The notes under the pieces: generated by a model
The model's input: only the letters and a program-made list of their open reading frames with translations
Told to the model about the DNA's origin: nothing
Databases searched by the model: none
Assembly: GCF_964063325.1 (NCBI RefSeq)
Contig: NZ_OZ061315.1
Coordinates: forward strand, 1,302,001 to 1,366,000
Source of the DNA: Hafnia alvei
Lineage (GTDB): Bacteria; Pseudomonadota; Gammaproteobacteria; Enterobacterales; Enterobacteriaceae
Length of the DNA stretch: 64,000 bases
Direction: 5' to 3'
Shown: positions 51,823-61,286 of the stretch, one piece after another
How positions within the stretch are numbered: the stretch's first letter is position 1
How the letters are laid out: each line of letters starts with the position of its first letter
Position numbers and translations under genes: made by a program

Positions 51823-52691
51823 TGTCCATTTTAATTAATAAAGATACCAAAGTGATCTGCCAAGGTTTTACCGGCAGTCAGGGCACCTTCCATTCTGAAC
51901 AGGCTTTAGCCTACGGTACCAAATTAGTTGGCGGTGTTACGCCGGGTAAAGGTGGCACCGAACATCTGGGTCTGCCGGTATTTAATACCGTGCGCGAGGC
52001 GGTTGAAACGACAGGTGCAACGGCGTCAGTCATTTATGTACCAGCGCCTTTCTGCAAAGACTCCATTCTGGAAGCGATTGATGCAGGCATTAAGCTGATC
52101 ATCTGTATCACTGAAGGCATTCCGACTCTGGATATGCTGGTGGTGAAAGCGAAACTGGAGCAGAGCGAAGCACGCATGATCGGTCCAAACTGCCCAGGCG
52201 TTATCACTCCGGGTGAATGTAAGATCGGTATTATGCCGGGTCACATCCATCTGCCGGGTAAAGTGGGCATCGTATCTCGCTCTGGTACCTTGACCTATGA
52301 AGCGGTTAAGCAGACGACGGATATCGGTTTTGGCCAGTCTAGCTGTGTCGGTATCGGTGGCGATCCAATCCCTGGCTCTAACTTCATTGATATCCTGAAA
52401 CTGTTCCAGGAAGATCCGCAGACTGAAGTTATTGTGATGATTGGTGAAATCGGCGGTAACGCTGAAGAAGATGCTGCTGCATACATTAAAGAGCATGTGA
52501 CTAAGCCTGTTGTGGGCTACATCGCGGGCGTTACTGCGCCTAAAGGCAAGCGTATGGGTCACGCGGGCGCCATTATTGCCGGTGGCAAAGGCACTGCGGA
52601 CGAAAAATTTGCAGCGTTGGAAGCGGCAGGGGTGAAAACCGTTCGCAGCTTGGCCGAAATTGGCAACGCCGTGAAAACAGTATTGCGTTAA
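51822..52691 (+). CDS. sucD: Succinyl-CoA synthetase alpha subunit
   Basis: CoA-binding and phosphohistidine subunit. N-terminal GFTGSQGTFHSEQA (CoA/Rossmann), GPNCPGVITPGECKIG, and phosphorylated His247 in MGHAGAIIAGGKG. 289 aa as in E. coli. Last gene of sdhCDAB-sucABCD. Confidence 0.98.
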   Translation: MSILINKDTKVICQGFTGSQGTFHSEQALAYGTKLVGGVTPGKGGTEHLGLPVFNTVREAVETTGATASVIYVPAPFCKDSILEAIDAGIKLIICITEGIPTLDMLVVKAKLEQSEARMIGPNCPGVITPGECKIGIMPGHIHLPGKVGIVSRSGTLTYEAVKQTTDIGFGQSSCVGIGGDPIPGSNFIDILKLFQEDPQTEVIVMIGEIGGNAEEDAAAYIKEHVTKPVVGYIAGVTAPKGKRMGHAGAIIAGGKGTADEKFAALEAAGVKTVRSLAEIGNAVKTVLR

Positions 52692-52757
52692 GTCTTGTTC
52701 AAACGTTGCGTTTGAACGCTGTTTTATTGAAAGAAACAGAAAAGTTTCGACATGTTG

Positions 52758-52781
52758 GGCCACTTCGGTGGCCCTTTTTTA
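52758..52781 (+). terminator. Terminator of the sdh-suc operon
   Basis: GGGCCAC-TTCG-GTGGCCC followed by six T, with a UUCG tetraloop. A second hairpin GTTCAAACG-TTG-CGTTTGAAC (52697-52717) lies just after the sucD stop. In E. coli the 3' end of this operon yields the sRNA SdhX; a similar 3'-UTR RNA is possible here. Confidence 0.9.
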
Positions 52782-53550
52782 TACTCAGATCTACGGCATT
52801 CTGTATCGTGGCTAAATGGCTGCGGTAATGCCTTTATCACAGAGAGCAAAGTGGCGATATTTTATGCTACCTAAACTCTACGTTATCTCTTCTCTCGCCA
52901 TTAACTTCTCACCTGTTTGCGTAACGTTTCTGCTTTGCTTACTGACGATTTGTCACGTTGCTTTATTACTCTGTTATTGAAAATGGCGTGCAATGAAAAT
53001 AAAAAATCACGCAAAAGAAACAGCGCATCGAATAAATAACAATCAATTAACAATAAGTAACCATGAATACGTTTATGATACTTTTGCTTAACATAGATCA
53101 ATGAAATTCCTATAAAAAAATGCCAGAAATAGTGCCTTAAACAGTGTGTTTTGCTAATCTTGTCGCAGATCAATTTTAGGTAATTATAATCATTTGCCTA
53201 AAACGTGACCTAAATACACAAATCTAATTCCTAACATGAAAATACCTATTTATTGTGTGGGAATGGCGGGGTACTATTTACTCGTCTGTAATACTGAGTC
53301 GTTTTTATTGTTATATTTGTTATCTTCCTTCGGTTTTTCGTTTCAAACGTTTTCTGAACTATGCTGATGGAGAGGTTTTTACCTCAACATCCGTTGCTAA
53401 GATTTGGAAAGCGTAGGCTGCCGAGAATTGGGGGAGGTTCCAATTTGTTGTTGAAGGGCATTCACTGCTGGTAGTTATGTGACTTCCGTACTCGAACGGG
53501 AGCCGTGTTGCCGCAAGTCGGAGTCTTCCTGCGAGGAGCAAGGAGTCAAG
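52782..53550 (+). promoter_or_regulatory. cydA upstream region with FNR-like boxes
   Basis: 769 bp without a convincing gene. Two FNR-like sites are seen, TTAACATAGATCAA (53088-53101) and TTGTCGCAGATCAA (53160-53173), in an AT-rich stretch where ArcA sites would also be expected. A long leader of moderate GC content precedes cydA, ending in AGGAGTCAAG. This fits oxygen-dependent control known for cydAB. Confidence 0.55.
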
Positions 53551-55113
53551 ATGTTGGATATTGTCGAACTGTCACGGTTACAGTTTGCCTTAACGGCGAT
53601 GTACCACTTCCTGTTTGTGCCACTAACGCTGGGTATGGCGTTCTTGTTGGCCATCATGGAAACGGTATACGTTCTTACGGGTAAACAAGTTTATAAAGAT
53701 ATGACTAAGTTCTGGGGCAAGTTGTTTGGTATCAACTTTGCGCTTGGGGTTGCCACGGGTTTAACCATGGAATTCCAGTTCGGGACTAACTGGTCATACT
53801 ATTCCCATTACGTTGGAGACATCTTTGGTGCGCCGCTGGCCATTGAAGGGTTGATGGCGTTCTTCCTTGAATCTACCTTTGTTGGTCTGTTCTTCTTTGG
53901 CTGGGATCGTCTGGGCAAAGTGCAGCACTTAGCAGCCACTTGGTTAGTTGCGTTAGGTTCCAACCTGTCTGCGCTGTGGATTCTGGTGGCTAACGGCTGG
54001 ATGCAGAACCCAATCGCGTCGGATTTCAACTTTGAAACCATGCGTATGGAAATGGTGAGCTTCTCTGAGCTGGTATTAAACCCAGTTGCTCAGGTGAAAT
54101 TCGTTCACACCGTTTCTGCGGGCTACGTGACCGGCGCCATGTTCGTTCTGGGCATCAGTTCCTACTACTTGCTGAAAGGCCGTGATTTCGCCTTTGCTAA
54201 GCGTTCATTTGCTATCGCCGCGGCGTTTGGTCTGGCTGCGTCTCTGTCTGTTATCGTTCTGGGTGATGAATCCGGTTACGAGATGGGTGACGTACAGAAA
54301 ACCAAACTGGCAGCGATTGAAGCAGAGTGGGAAACCCAACCGGCTCCAGCATCGTTTACTCTGTTTGGTATCCCTAATCAGGAAACCATGACCAACGAAT
54401 ATGCGATTCATATCCCTTACGCACTGGGCCTGATCGCGACACGTTCGCTTGATCAGCAGGTGACCGGCCTGAAAGAGCTGATGGCTCAGCATCAGGTTCG
54501 TATCCGTAATGGTATGAAAGCTTATGAGTTGCTGCAGGAACTGCGTACCGGTAACACCGATCCTACCGTGCGTGATGCCTTCAACAAAACCAAGCAGGAC
54601 TTGGGCTACGGTATGCTGCTGAAGCGTTATACCGAGAACCCATCTCAGGCGAGCGAAGAGCAGATTCAGGCCGCAACCAAGGACTCAATCCCTAAAGTTG
54701 CTCCGCTGTACTTTGCCTTCCGCATCATGGTGGCATGTGGCTTTGCGCTGTTGCTGATCATTGCGCTGTCCTTCTGGAGCGTTGTTCGCGGTAACGTGGG
54801 TAAAAAACGCTGGCTGCACCGTGCGGCATTGCTGGGTATTCCTTTACCTTGGATTGCCTGTGAAGCGGGCTGGTTTGTTGCTGAGTATGGTCGTCAACCA
54901 TGGGCTATCGGTGAAGTATTGCCGACCGCGGTGGCGAACTCTTCTCTGACAACGGGCGATCTGCTGTTCTCCATTATTCTGATCTGCGGTCTGTACACGC
55001 TGTTCTTAGTCGCAGAAATGTATTTGATGTTCAAATTTGCTCGCCTGGGGCCAAGCAGCCTGAAGAGCGGTCGTTATCATTTTGAACAGCCGAATGCAGT
55101 AGAAGCGCGCTAA
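53551..55113 (+). CDS. cydA: Cytochrome bd-I ubiquinol oxidase subunit I
   Basis: High-affinity terminal oxidase subunit carrying the haems; inner membrane. His19 (haem ligand, MYHFLFV), the quinol-binding Q-loop between helices 6 and 7 (GDVQKTKLAAIEAEWETQPAP), and later GRQPWAIGEVLPT are all present. 520 aa (E. coli 522). The frame extends 24 codons upstream, but MLDIVELSRLQ with AGGAG is the family start. Confidence 0.97.
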   Translation: MLDIVELSRLQFALTAMYHFLFVPLTLGMAFLLAIMETVYVLTGKQVYKDMTKFWGKLFGINFALGVATGLTMEFQFGTNWSYYSHYVGDIFGAPLAIEGLMAFFLESTFVGLFFFGWDRLGKVQHLAATWLVALGSNLSALWILVANGWMQNPIASDFNFETMRMEMVSFSELVLNPVAQVKFVHTVSAGYVTGAMFVLGISSYYLLKGRDFAFAKRSFAIAAAFGLAASLSVIVLGDESGYEMGDVQKTKLAAIEAEWETQPAPASFTLFGIPNQETMTNEYAIHIPYALGLIATRSLDQQVTGLKELMAQHQVRIRNGMKAYELLQELRTGNTDPTVRDAFNKTKQDLGYGMLLKRYTENPSQASEEQIQAATKDSIPKVAPLYFAFRIMVACGFALLLIIALSFWSVVRGNVGKKRWLHRAALLGIPLPWIACEAGWFVAEYGRQPWAIGEVLPTAVANSSLTTGDLLFSIILICGLYTLFLVAEMYLMFKFARLGPSSLKSGRYHFEQPNAVEAR

Positions 55114-55127
55114 CAGGAGTCCACGCT

Positions 55128-56267
55128 ATGTTTGATTATGAAGTATTGCGGTTTGTCTGGTGGCTGCTCGTTGGTGTGCTGCTGATTGGATTCGCAGTCA
55201 CCGATGGTTTTGATATGGGGGTAGGTGTGCTCTCCCGTATCATCGGTAAGACCGATACCGAACGCCGTATTATGATTAACGCGGTTGCCCCTCACTGGGA
55301 AGGTAACCAAGTTTGGCTGGTTACCGCGGGTGGTGCGCTGTTTGCTGCATGGCCAATGGTTTACGCGGCTGCATTCTCCGGCTTCTATGTTGCGATGATT
55401 TTAGTGCTGGCTTCATTGTTCTTCCGTCCGGTTGGCTTTGATTACCGCTCTAAAATCGAAAGTACACGCTGGCGTAACATGTGGGACTGGGGCATCTTTA
55501 TTGGTAGCTTCGTGCCTGCATTAGTTTTCGGCGTGGCATTCGGTAACCTACTGTTGGGTGTTCCGTTCCATATCGATGAATACCTGCGTCTTTACTACAC
55601 GGGTAACTTCTTCCAACTGCTGAATCCGTTTGGTCTGTTGGCGGGGGTGGTTAGCTTGACGATGTTGCTGGCTCAGGGCGCGACCTATCTGCAAATGAAA
55701 ACCACGGGCGAAGTGCACTTGCGCTCTCGTACTGCGGCGCAGATTTGTTCTCTGGTCATGGCTGTAGCGTTCTTGCTGGCAGGCGTTTGGCTGGTGAAAG
55801 GCATTGATGGCTATGTAATTACTTCTGCTATCGATACTGCGGCACAGTCTAACCCGCTGCGTAAAGAAGTGGCTCATCAGGCCGGTGCATGGCTGTTGAA
55901 CTTCAACAAGTATCCAATCCTGTGGGCTCTGCCTGCGCTGGGTGTGGTACTGCCGTTGCTGACAACATTGTGCTCACGCGTTGAGAAAGGTGGCTGGGCG
56001 TTCCTGTTCTCCTCTCTGACCATCGCCTGTGTGATCCTGACCGCCGGTGTGACCATGTTCCCGTTCGTGATGCCTTCTATCACCAACCCAAGCATGAGTC
56101 TGACCATGTGGGATGCGACGTCTAGCTTGCTGACTCTGCAAGTGATGACCGTGGTTGCGATTATTTTTGTTCCAATTGTGCTGCTGTACACCATCTGGTG
56201 TTACTACAAAATGTTTGGCCGCTTGGACAAAAAATATATCGAAGAAAACACGCACTCACTTTATTAA
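55128..56267 (+). CDS. cydB: Cytochrome bd-I ubiquinol oxidase subunit II
   Basis: Pseudo-symmetric partner of CydA with about eight to nine membrane helices and no haem. Conserved DGFDMGVGVL near the N-terminus and WEGNQVWLVTAGGALFAAWP. 379 aa as in E. coli. 14 bp behind cydA with ACAGGAG. Confidence 0.97.
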   Translation: MFDYEVLRFVWWLLVGVLLIGFAVTDGFDMGVGVLSRIIGKTDTERRIMINAVAPHWEGNQVWLVTAGGALFAAWPMVYAAAFSGFYVAMILVLASLFFRPVGFDYRSKIESTRWRNMWDWGIFIGSFVPALVFGVAFGNLLLGVPFHIDEYLRLYYTGNFFQLLNPFGLLAGVVSLTMLLAQGATYLQMKTTGEVHLRSRTAAQICSLVMAVAFLLAGVWLVKGIDGYVITSAIDTAAQSNPLRKEVAHQAGAWLLNFNKYPILWALPALGVVLPLLTTLCSRVEKGGWAFLFSSLTIACVILTAGVTMFPFVMPSITNPSMSLTMWDATSSLLTLQVMTVVAIIFVPIVLLYTIWCYYKMFGRLDKKYIEENTHSLY

Positions 56268-56279
56268 GGAGCGATAACC

Positions 56280-56393
56280 ATGTGGTATTTTGCCTGGATT
56301 TTAGGAACGCTTCTGGCTTGTTTCTTCGCTATCATCACTGCGATGGCGATTGAAAACAGCGAAGCCAAGGCAACGGCGAAAGACGCCGAGTAA
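56280..56393 (+). CDS. cydX: CydX, small stabilising subunit of cytochrome bd
   Basis: 37-codon frame starting MWYFAWILGTLLACFF, near-identical to E. coli CydX (also 37 aa), with one membrane helix and a short charged tail. It is needed for stable haem insertion in CydAB. AAGGAG six bases upstream; its stop overlaps the ybgE start (TAATG). Confidence 0.95.
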   Translation: MWYFAWILGTLLACFFAIITAMAIENSEAKATAKDAE

Positions 56394-56686
56394 TGGCTAA
56401 CTTATCTGATAAGCTCTATCAGATCATGGACAAGGGCCCATTACGGGCCCTTTCACTGGTTCTGGCATTAGTGGTGGCGTTTTGTGTTTTTTGGGACCCG
56501 TCGCGCTTTGCCGCAAAAACCAGTGAGCTTGAGATTTGGCAAGGGCTATTAATTATGTGGGCGGTTTGCGCTGGTGTGATACATGGCGTAGGTTTTCGTC
56601 CTTACCGCAGCCTGTGGAAAGCCGTATTTTCTCCATTGCCTGCGGTGATTATTCTACTGGCCGGTTTGTTACACTTCTTCAGTTAA
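56393..56686 (+). CDS. ybgE: YbgE, cyd-operon membrane protein
   Basis: 97 aa as in E. coli, with two to three predicted membrane helices (LSLVLALVVAFCVFW, GLLIMWAVCAGVIHG, VIILLAGLLHFF). Conserved WHGVGFRP-type segment (IHGVGFRPYRSLWK). Always behind cydX; exact role unknown, probably bd-oxidase assembly. Confidence 0.93.
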   Translation: MANLSDKLYQIMDKGPLRALSLVLALVVAFCVFWDPSRFAAKTSELEIWQGLLIMWAVCAGVIHGVGFRPYRSLWKAVFSPLPAVIILLAGLLHFFS

Positions 56687-56711
56687 CGTCAAGAACGGTT
56701 AGTAATTCTTC

Positions 56712-56750
56712 AAAATAATTATGGGTCCATGATTGATCCATAATTATTTT
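56712..56750. terminator. AT-rich terminator hairpin between ybgE and ybgC
   Basis: AAAATAATTATGG / CCATAATTATTTT, 13-bp perfect stem with a 13-nt loop and T-rich flank. Probably ends the cyd operon. Confidence 0.7.
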
Positions 56751-56832
56751 CGTTCTCATCTACCTCCCCCATTCCCAACCCGTTTTCAAGTGAGTATAGT
56801 AACCGCGTTAATTTGCATTTCTGAGATGTAGA

Positions 56833-57237
56833 GTGAGTATTATGATGTTCCGATGGCCGGTACGTGTATATTACGAAGACACGGACGCCGGGGGCGTGGT
56901 TTATCACGCACGATACGTCGCTTTTTATGAAAGAGCGCGCACAGAGATGCTGCGCCAACATAATTTCAGTCAGCAACAATTGCTGAGTGAGCATGTCGCT
57001 TTTGCTGTCCGTCGCATGACGGTAGAGTATCTGTCGCCTGCACGTCTGGATGACATGCTGGAGGTAGAGACTGAGATTACCGCCATACGAGGGGCTTCTC
57101 TCACGTTTGCCCAACGTATCATCAATTCGCAAGGCAAAATTTTAAGCCAAGCTGATGTGTTGGTTGCATGCATCGATCAAAACCAAATGAAGCCTATTGC
57201 GCTTCCCAAGTCTATTGTCGCGGAGTTTAAGCAGTGA
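56833..57237 (+). CDS. ybgC: YbgC, acyl-CoA thioesterase of the Tol-Pal locus
   Basis: Hot-dog fold thioesterase, 134 aa as in E. coli, with the catalytic Asp in YYEDTDAGGVVYHARYVAFYERAR. GTG start gives the same length as the E. coli protein (which also starts GTG); an ATG three codons in is the alternative. It overlaps tolQ by four bases. Linked to phospholipid metabolism and the Tol system. Confidence 0.94.
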   Translation: MSIMMFRWPVRVYYEDTDAGGVVYHARYVAFYERARTEMLRQHNFSQQQLLSEHVAFAVRRMTVEYLSPARLDDMLEVETEITAIRGASLTFAQRIINSQGKILSQADVLVACIDQNQMKPIALPKSIVAEFKQ

Positions 57238-57917
57238 CTGACATGAACATGTTCGATTTATTTTTGAAGGCGAGCCTGCTGGTAAAGCTTATCATGCTGG
57301 TTTTGGTGTGCTTCTCTATCGCCTCTTGGGCCATCATCATTCAGCGTACCCGCATCCTGAATGCGGCCACGCGTGATGCTGAAGCCTTCGAAGATAAATT
57401 CTGGTCGGGAATTGAGTTATCTCGTCTGTATCAGGAAAGCCAAACTCGCCGTGATAGCCTGACTGGCTCAGAGCAAATCTTCCATTCTGGTTTTAAAGAA
57501 TTTGCTCGTTTACACCGTGTAAACAGCCACGCTGCGGACGGCGTGATTGAAGGCGCAACGCGTGCGATGCGCATTTCATTAAATCGCGAAGTTGAAGGTT
57601 TGGAAACGCATATCCCATTCTTGGGTACCGTCGGTTCAATCAGCCCGTATATCGGCCTGTTCGGTACCGTTTGGGGGATTATGCATGCCTTTATCGGTTT
57701 GGGTGCTGTTAAACAGGCAACCCTGCAAATGGTTGCTCCAGGTATTGCAGAAGCATTGATCGCAACGGCGATCGGTCTGTTTGCTGCAATCCCAGCGGTT
57801 ATGGCCTACAACCGTCTGAATCAGCGTGTGAATAAGCTTGAACAGAATTACACCAATTTTATGGAAGAGTTCATTGCCATTCTGCACCGTCAGGCTTTTG
57901 CTACCGAATCTAAATAA
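57234..57917 (+). CDS. tolQ: TolQ, Tol-Pal motor stator subunit
   Basis: Inner-membrane proton-channel subunit (ExbB/MotA family) with three helices: near 15-38, 135-160 (FLGTVGSISPYIGLFGTVWG) and 170-195 (GIAEALIATAIGLFAAIPAVM). 227 aa (E. coli 230). GTG start inside the end of ybgC. With TolR it powers outer-membrane constriction at division. Confidence 0.97.
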   Translation: MTDMNMFDLFLKASLLVKLIMLVLVCFSIASWAIIIQRTRILNAATRDAEAFEDKFWSGIELSRLYQESQTRRDSLTGSEQIFHSGFKEFARLHRVNSHAADGVIEGATRAMRISLNREVEGLETHIPFLGTVGSISPYIGLFGTVWGIMHAFIGLGAVKQATLQMVAPGIAEALIATAIGLFAAIPAVMAYNRLNQRVNKLEQNYTNFMEEFIAILHRQAFATESK

Positions 57918-57930
57918 GTAGGAGGTTAGC

Positions 57931-58353
57931 ATGGCGAGATCAAGTGGCCGTCGCGAGCTCAAATCTGAAATTAACATCGTTCCATTACTGGACGTGTTAT
58001 TAGTTCTGGTACTGATTTTTATGGCGACAGCGCCGATTATCACCCAGAGCGTTGAGGTTGATTTACCCGACGCAACGGATTCAAAAACGGTAAGCACCAA
58101 CGACAATCCACCGGTTATCGTTGAAGTGTCTGGCATCGGCCAATATGCGGTTGTGGTTGATCATAATCGTATGGAACAGCTGCCAGCGGAGCAGGTTGTT
58201 GCGGAAGCGCAATCTCAGCTTAAAGCTAATCCAAAAACCGTATTTTTGATCGGTGGTGCTAAAGATGTACCTTATGACGAAATCATTAAGGCGCTGAATC
58301 TTTTGCATCAGGCAGGTGTAGCCTCTGTAGGCTTAATGACGCAGCCGATCTGA
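57931..58353 (+). CDS. tolR: TolR, Tol-Pal motor subunit
   Basis: ExbD/TolR family; one membrane helix with the essential Asp in NIVPLLDVLLVLVLIFM, then a periplasmic domain. 140 aa (E. coli 142). 13 bp behind tolQ with TAGGAGG. Confidence 0.97.
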   Translation: MARSSGRRELKSEINIVPLLDVLLVLVLIFMATAPIITQSVEVDLPDATDSKTVSTNDNPPVIVEVSGIGQYAVVVDHNRMEQLPAEQVVAEAQSQLKANPKTVFLIGGAKDVPYDEIIKALNLLHQAGVASVGLMTQPI

Positions 58354-58524
58354 TTGCGGTAAAAAAGCGTGAAATCCGTGTTGGAATTCCTGTACTAAAG
58401 CGCTAGCATGCAGCCTGTTTATAGGCTGCGTGTTGCATTTTGCGCAGAGGATATTTGGCACTTAATTTGTTTAACTGAGCTTTTGGAAACCGGCTCCGGG
58501 ATACTGGCTCTTGGAAACTGAATC
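58354..58524 (+). other. 171-bp tolR-tolA spacer with hairpin
   Basis: Contains GCAGCCT-GTTTAT-AGGCTGC (58411-58430) and no gene. The spacing is larger than in E. coli, as I recall it. The sequence just before tolA has the repeated TTGGAAAC motif (58484 and 58511). Function unclear. Confidence 0.45.
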
Positions 58525-59763
58525 GTGGTAAAGGCATCTGAGAAAAACGATAAGCTAAATCGCTCTGTCATCGTTTCAATCATTTTGCATATTGTCCTGA
58601 TAGCGTTATTAGTCTGGGGCTCAATGATGCAGGATTCAACGATAAGTGCTGGCGGCGGCGGTGGCGGCGGTTCTGCCATTGACGCAGTCATGGTTGATTC
58701 CGGTGCAATGGTTCAACAGTATAATGATCGCCAGCAACAGCAGCAAAGTGATGCGCGTCGCGCGGAACAGCAGCGTAAAAAACAAGCCGAAAAGCAGGCT
58801 GAAGAACTACAACAAAAACAGGCTGAGGAACAGCAGCGTCTAAAAGCGCTGGAAAAAGAGAGAATTCAGGCGCAGGAAGATGCTAAACAAGCTGCAGAAG
58901 ACGCCAAACAGGCGGCTGAAGAAGCTAAAAAGCAGGCTGCGGAAGAAGTGAAAAAGGCAGCTGAAGACGCTAAGAAAGAGGCTGCTCTAGCAGCAGCTAA
59001 AGCGAAGCAGGAAGTTGCCAAAGAGGCGGCTGTTGCTGCTGCCGCTGCGAAGAAACAAGCGGAAGAAGAAGTGAAGAAAGCGGCAGCAGAGGCGAAGAAA
59101 CAGGCCGAAGCTGAAGCGAAAAAACAAGCTGCAGCTGATGCTAAGAAAGCCGCTGAAGAAGCCAAAAAACAGGCTGCTGATGAGGCGAAGAAGGCGGCTG
59201 AAGACGCTAAGAAAGAAGCCGCAGCTGAAGCGAAAAAACAAGCCGCCGCGGATGCTAAGGCGAAAGCAGATACTGAAGCTAAAGCTGCAGCCGCTGCGAA
59301 AAAAGCCGCAGATGCCAAGAAAAAGGCCGATGCCGCCGCTGCTGCGAAATCAGCAGAAGGCGTTGACGATCTGTTTGATGGCCTTGCTGATGGCAAAAAC
59401 GCGCCGAAAGGGGGGGGAGCCGCGGGTGCTGCGGGGACTTCCGGTAAAGCTGGTGCGGCAGGAAAAGGTAATAGCAAAACGAGTGGAGCTTCTGGCGCGG
59501 ATATCAGTAACTACGCTGGACAGATTCAAGCGGCAATTGAAAGTAAGTTCCATACGGATCCGAGCTTTAGCGGCAAAGTATGTAACCTGCGTATTAAGCT
59601 CGCGTCGGATGGCATGTTGTTAAGCGTGACTTCTGAAGGTGGCGATCCTGCGCTTTGTCAGGCGGCGGTTGCAGCAGCGAGAATGGCGAAATATCCTAAG
59701 CCGCCAAGTGACGCCATTTACCAGATATTTAAAAATGCGCCCGTTGATTTTAAACCGAATTGA
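58525..59763 (+). CDS. tolA: TolA, Tol-Pal energy transducer
   Basis: Spans the periplasm between TolQR and TolB/Pal. Domains: N-terminal helix (about 13-35, with SxxxH-like SIILHIVLIALLVWG), a Gly-rich GGGGGG hinge, a very long Lys/Ala/Glu coiled region (about 65-285), a Gly/Ala-rich linker and the globular C-domain (about 320-412) with paired Cys in KVCNLRIKL and DPALCQAAV. 412 aa (E. coli 421). GTG start. The helical region is built of imperfect AEEAKKQAAEE/ADAKKAAEE repeats, which may vary between strains. Confidence 0.96.
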   Translation: MVKASEKNDKLNRSVIVSIILHIVLIALLVWGSMMQDSTISAGGGGGGGSAIDAVMVDSGAMVQQYNDRQQQQQSDARRAEQQRKKQAEKQAEELQQKQAEEQQRLKALEKERIQAQEDAKQAAEDAKQAAEEAKKQAAEEVKKAAEDAKKEAALAAAKAKQEVAKEAAVAAAAAKKQAEEEVKKAAAEAKKQAEAEAKKQAAADAKKAAEEAKKQAADEAKKAAEDAKKEAAAEAKKQAAADAKAKADTEAKAAAAAKKAADAKKKADAAAAAKSAEGVDDLFDGLADGKNAPKGGGAAGAAGTSGKAGAAGKGNSKTSGASGADISNYAGQIQAAIESKFHTDPSFSGKVCNLRIKLASDGMLLSVTSEGGDPALCQAAVAAARMAKYPKPPSDAIYQIFKNAPVDFKPN

Positions 59764-59945
59764 TTTGACTAATTTTGTTTGAATAACAGTGCATTAGATA
59801 AAGCCAAAGTAAAGCAACATATAGTGAACGTAAAGTTTCGGAATTATATGATGGTTACACTGGGCAATATGTAGTTTTGTGTGCGTTGGTTTGTTAAAAT
59901 TCTGCTAAATTATCGTGGCCATCGGGGTCAGATAAGGGAGATATG

Positions 59946-61238
59946 ATGAAGCAGGCGTTTCGTGTAGCGATGGGGCTATTAATCCTGTGGGCCAGTGTGC
60001 TCCACGCGGAAGTCCGAATAGTGATTACTCAAGGTGTTGATACCGCTCGTCCGATCGGTGTAGTGCCTTTCAAATGGATGGGGCCGGGTTCTGCTCCTGA
60101 AGATATCGGTGGAATTGTCGCGGCTGACTTACGCAACAGCGGTAAATTCAACCCGATTGATACCAACCGTATGCCACAGCAGCCAACTACGGTTGCTGAA
60201 GTGACTCCGGCAGCGTGGACGGCATTGGGTATTGATGCGGTCGTAGTGGGTCAAGTTCAGCCAAGCGCAGATGGCGGCTATATGGTTTCTTATCAGATGG
60301 TTGATACCTCTGGTAACCCTGGCAGCGTTCTGTCTCAGAATCAGTACAAAGTGACCAAGCAGTGGTTACGCTATGCGGCACATACCAGCAGCGATGAAGT
60401 GTTTGAAAAGCTGACCGGTATTAAAGGCGCATTCCGCACCCGTATTGCTTACGTTGTGCAGACTAACGGCGGCCAGTTCCCTTATGAACTGCGCGTTGCT
60501 GACTACGATGGCTATAATCAGTTTGTTGTTCACCGTTCACCACAGCCATTGATGTCTCCGGCTTGGTCTCCAGACGGTAGCAAGCTGGCTTACGTGACTT
60601 TCGAAAGCGGCAAATCAGCGCTGGTGATTCAGACTCTGTCTAACGGTGCAATCCGTCAGGTAGCGTCATTCCCACGTCACAACGGTGCGCCATCGTTCTC
60701 TCCAGATGGTAGCAAGTTGGCGTTCGCGCTGTCTAAAACAGGTAGCTTGAACCTGTATGTTATGGATTTGGGCTCTGGCTCAATTCGTCAGGTCACTGAT
60801 GGCCGTAGCAACAATACGGAGCCTTCATGGTTCCCGGATAGTCAAACTTTGGCATTTACATCTGACCAAGGTGGACGTCCACAAATCTATAAAGTGAACA
60901 TTAATGGTGGTGCGCCTGAACGTCTGACCTGGGAAGGCTCTCAGAATCAGGATGGCGACGTAAGTTCTGACGGCAAGTTCCTTGTCATGGTTGGCACAAA
61001 CGGCGGTTCACAGCACATCACTAAACTGGATCTCGGATCGAATGCGAATCAAGTTTTGACCAGCACGTTCCTAGACGAAACGCCGAGTATCGCGCCAAAT
61101 GGTACCATGGTTATCTATAGTTCTACTCAAGGACTGGGTTCCGTGTTGCAGCTAGTCTCGACCGACGGGCGTTTCAAAGCGCGTCTTCCGGCAACCGATG
61201 GACAGGTGAAATTCCCTGCCTGGTCGCCGTATCTGTGA
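59946..61238 (+). CDS. tolB: TolB, periplasmic beta-propeller of Tol-Pal
   Basis: Sec signal peptide of 21 residues (cleavage WASVLHA-EVRIV), an N-terminal domain and a six-bladed propeller with WSPDGSKLAYV, FSPDGSKLAFA and WFPDSQTLAFT repeats. Shuttles between Pal and TolA. 430 aa as in E. coli, using the second of two tandem ATG. The 182-bp gap from tolA may contain its own promoter (AT-rich, not fixed). Confidence 0.97.
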   Translation: MKQAFRVAMGLLILWASVLHAEVRIVITQGVDTARPIGVVPFKWMGPGSAPEDIGGIVAADLRNSGKFNPIDTNRMPQQPTTVAEVTPAAWTALGIDAVVVGQVQPSADGGYMVSYQMVDTSGNPGSVLSQNQYKVTKQWLRYAAHTSSDEVFEKLTGIKGAFRTRIAYVVQTNGGQFPYELRVADYDGYNQFVVHRSPQPLMSPAWSPDGSKLAYVTFESGKSALVIQTLSNGAIRQVASFPRHNGAPSFSPDGSKLAFALSKTGSLNLYVMDLGSGSIRQVTDGRSNNTEPSWFPDSQTLAFTSDQGGRPQIYKVNINGGAPERLTWEGSQNQDGDVSSDGKFLVMVGTNGGSQHITKLDLGSNANQVLTSTFLDETPSIAPNGTMVIYSSTQGLGSVLQLVSTDGRFKARLPATDGQVKFPAWSPYL

Positions 61239-61286
61239 TGCATGTATAAAAAGATATGTATAGCAAATTATAAAAGGATCAAAGAG

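Noticed and set aside
58866..59477. 203-codon Ala/Ser/Phe-rich frame opposite tolA
   Set aside because: Antisense of the Lys/Ala/Glu repeat of tolA; composition is the complement of that repeat.
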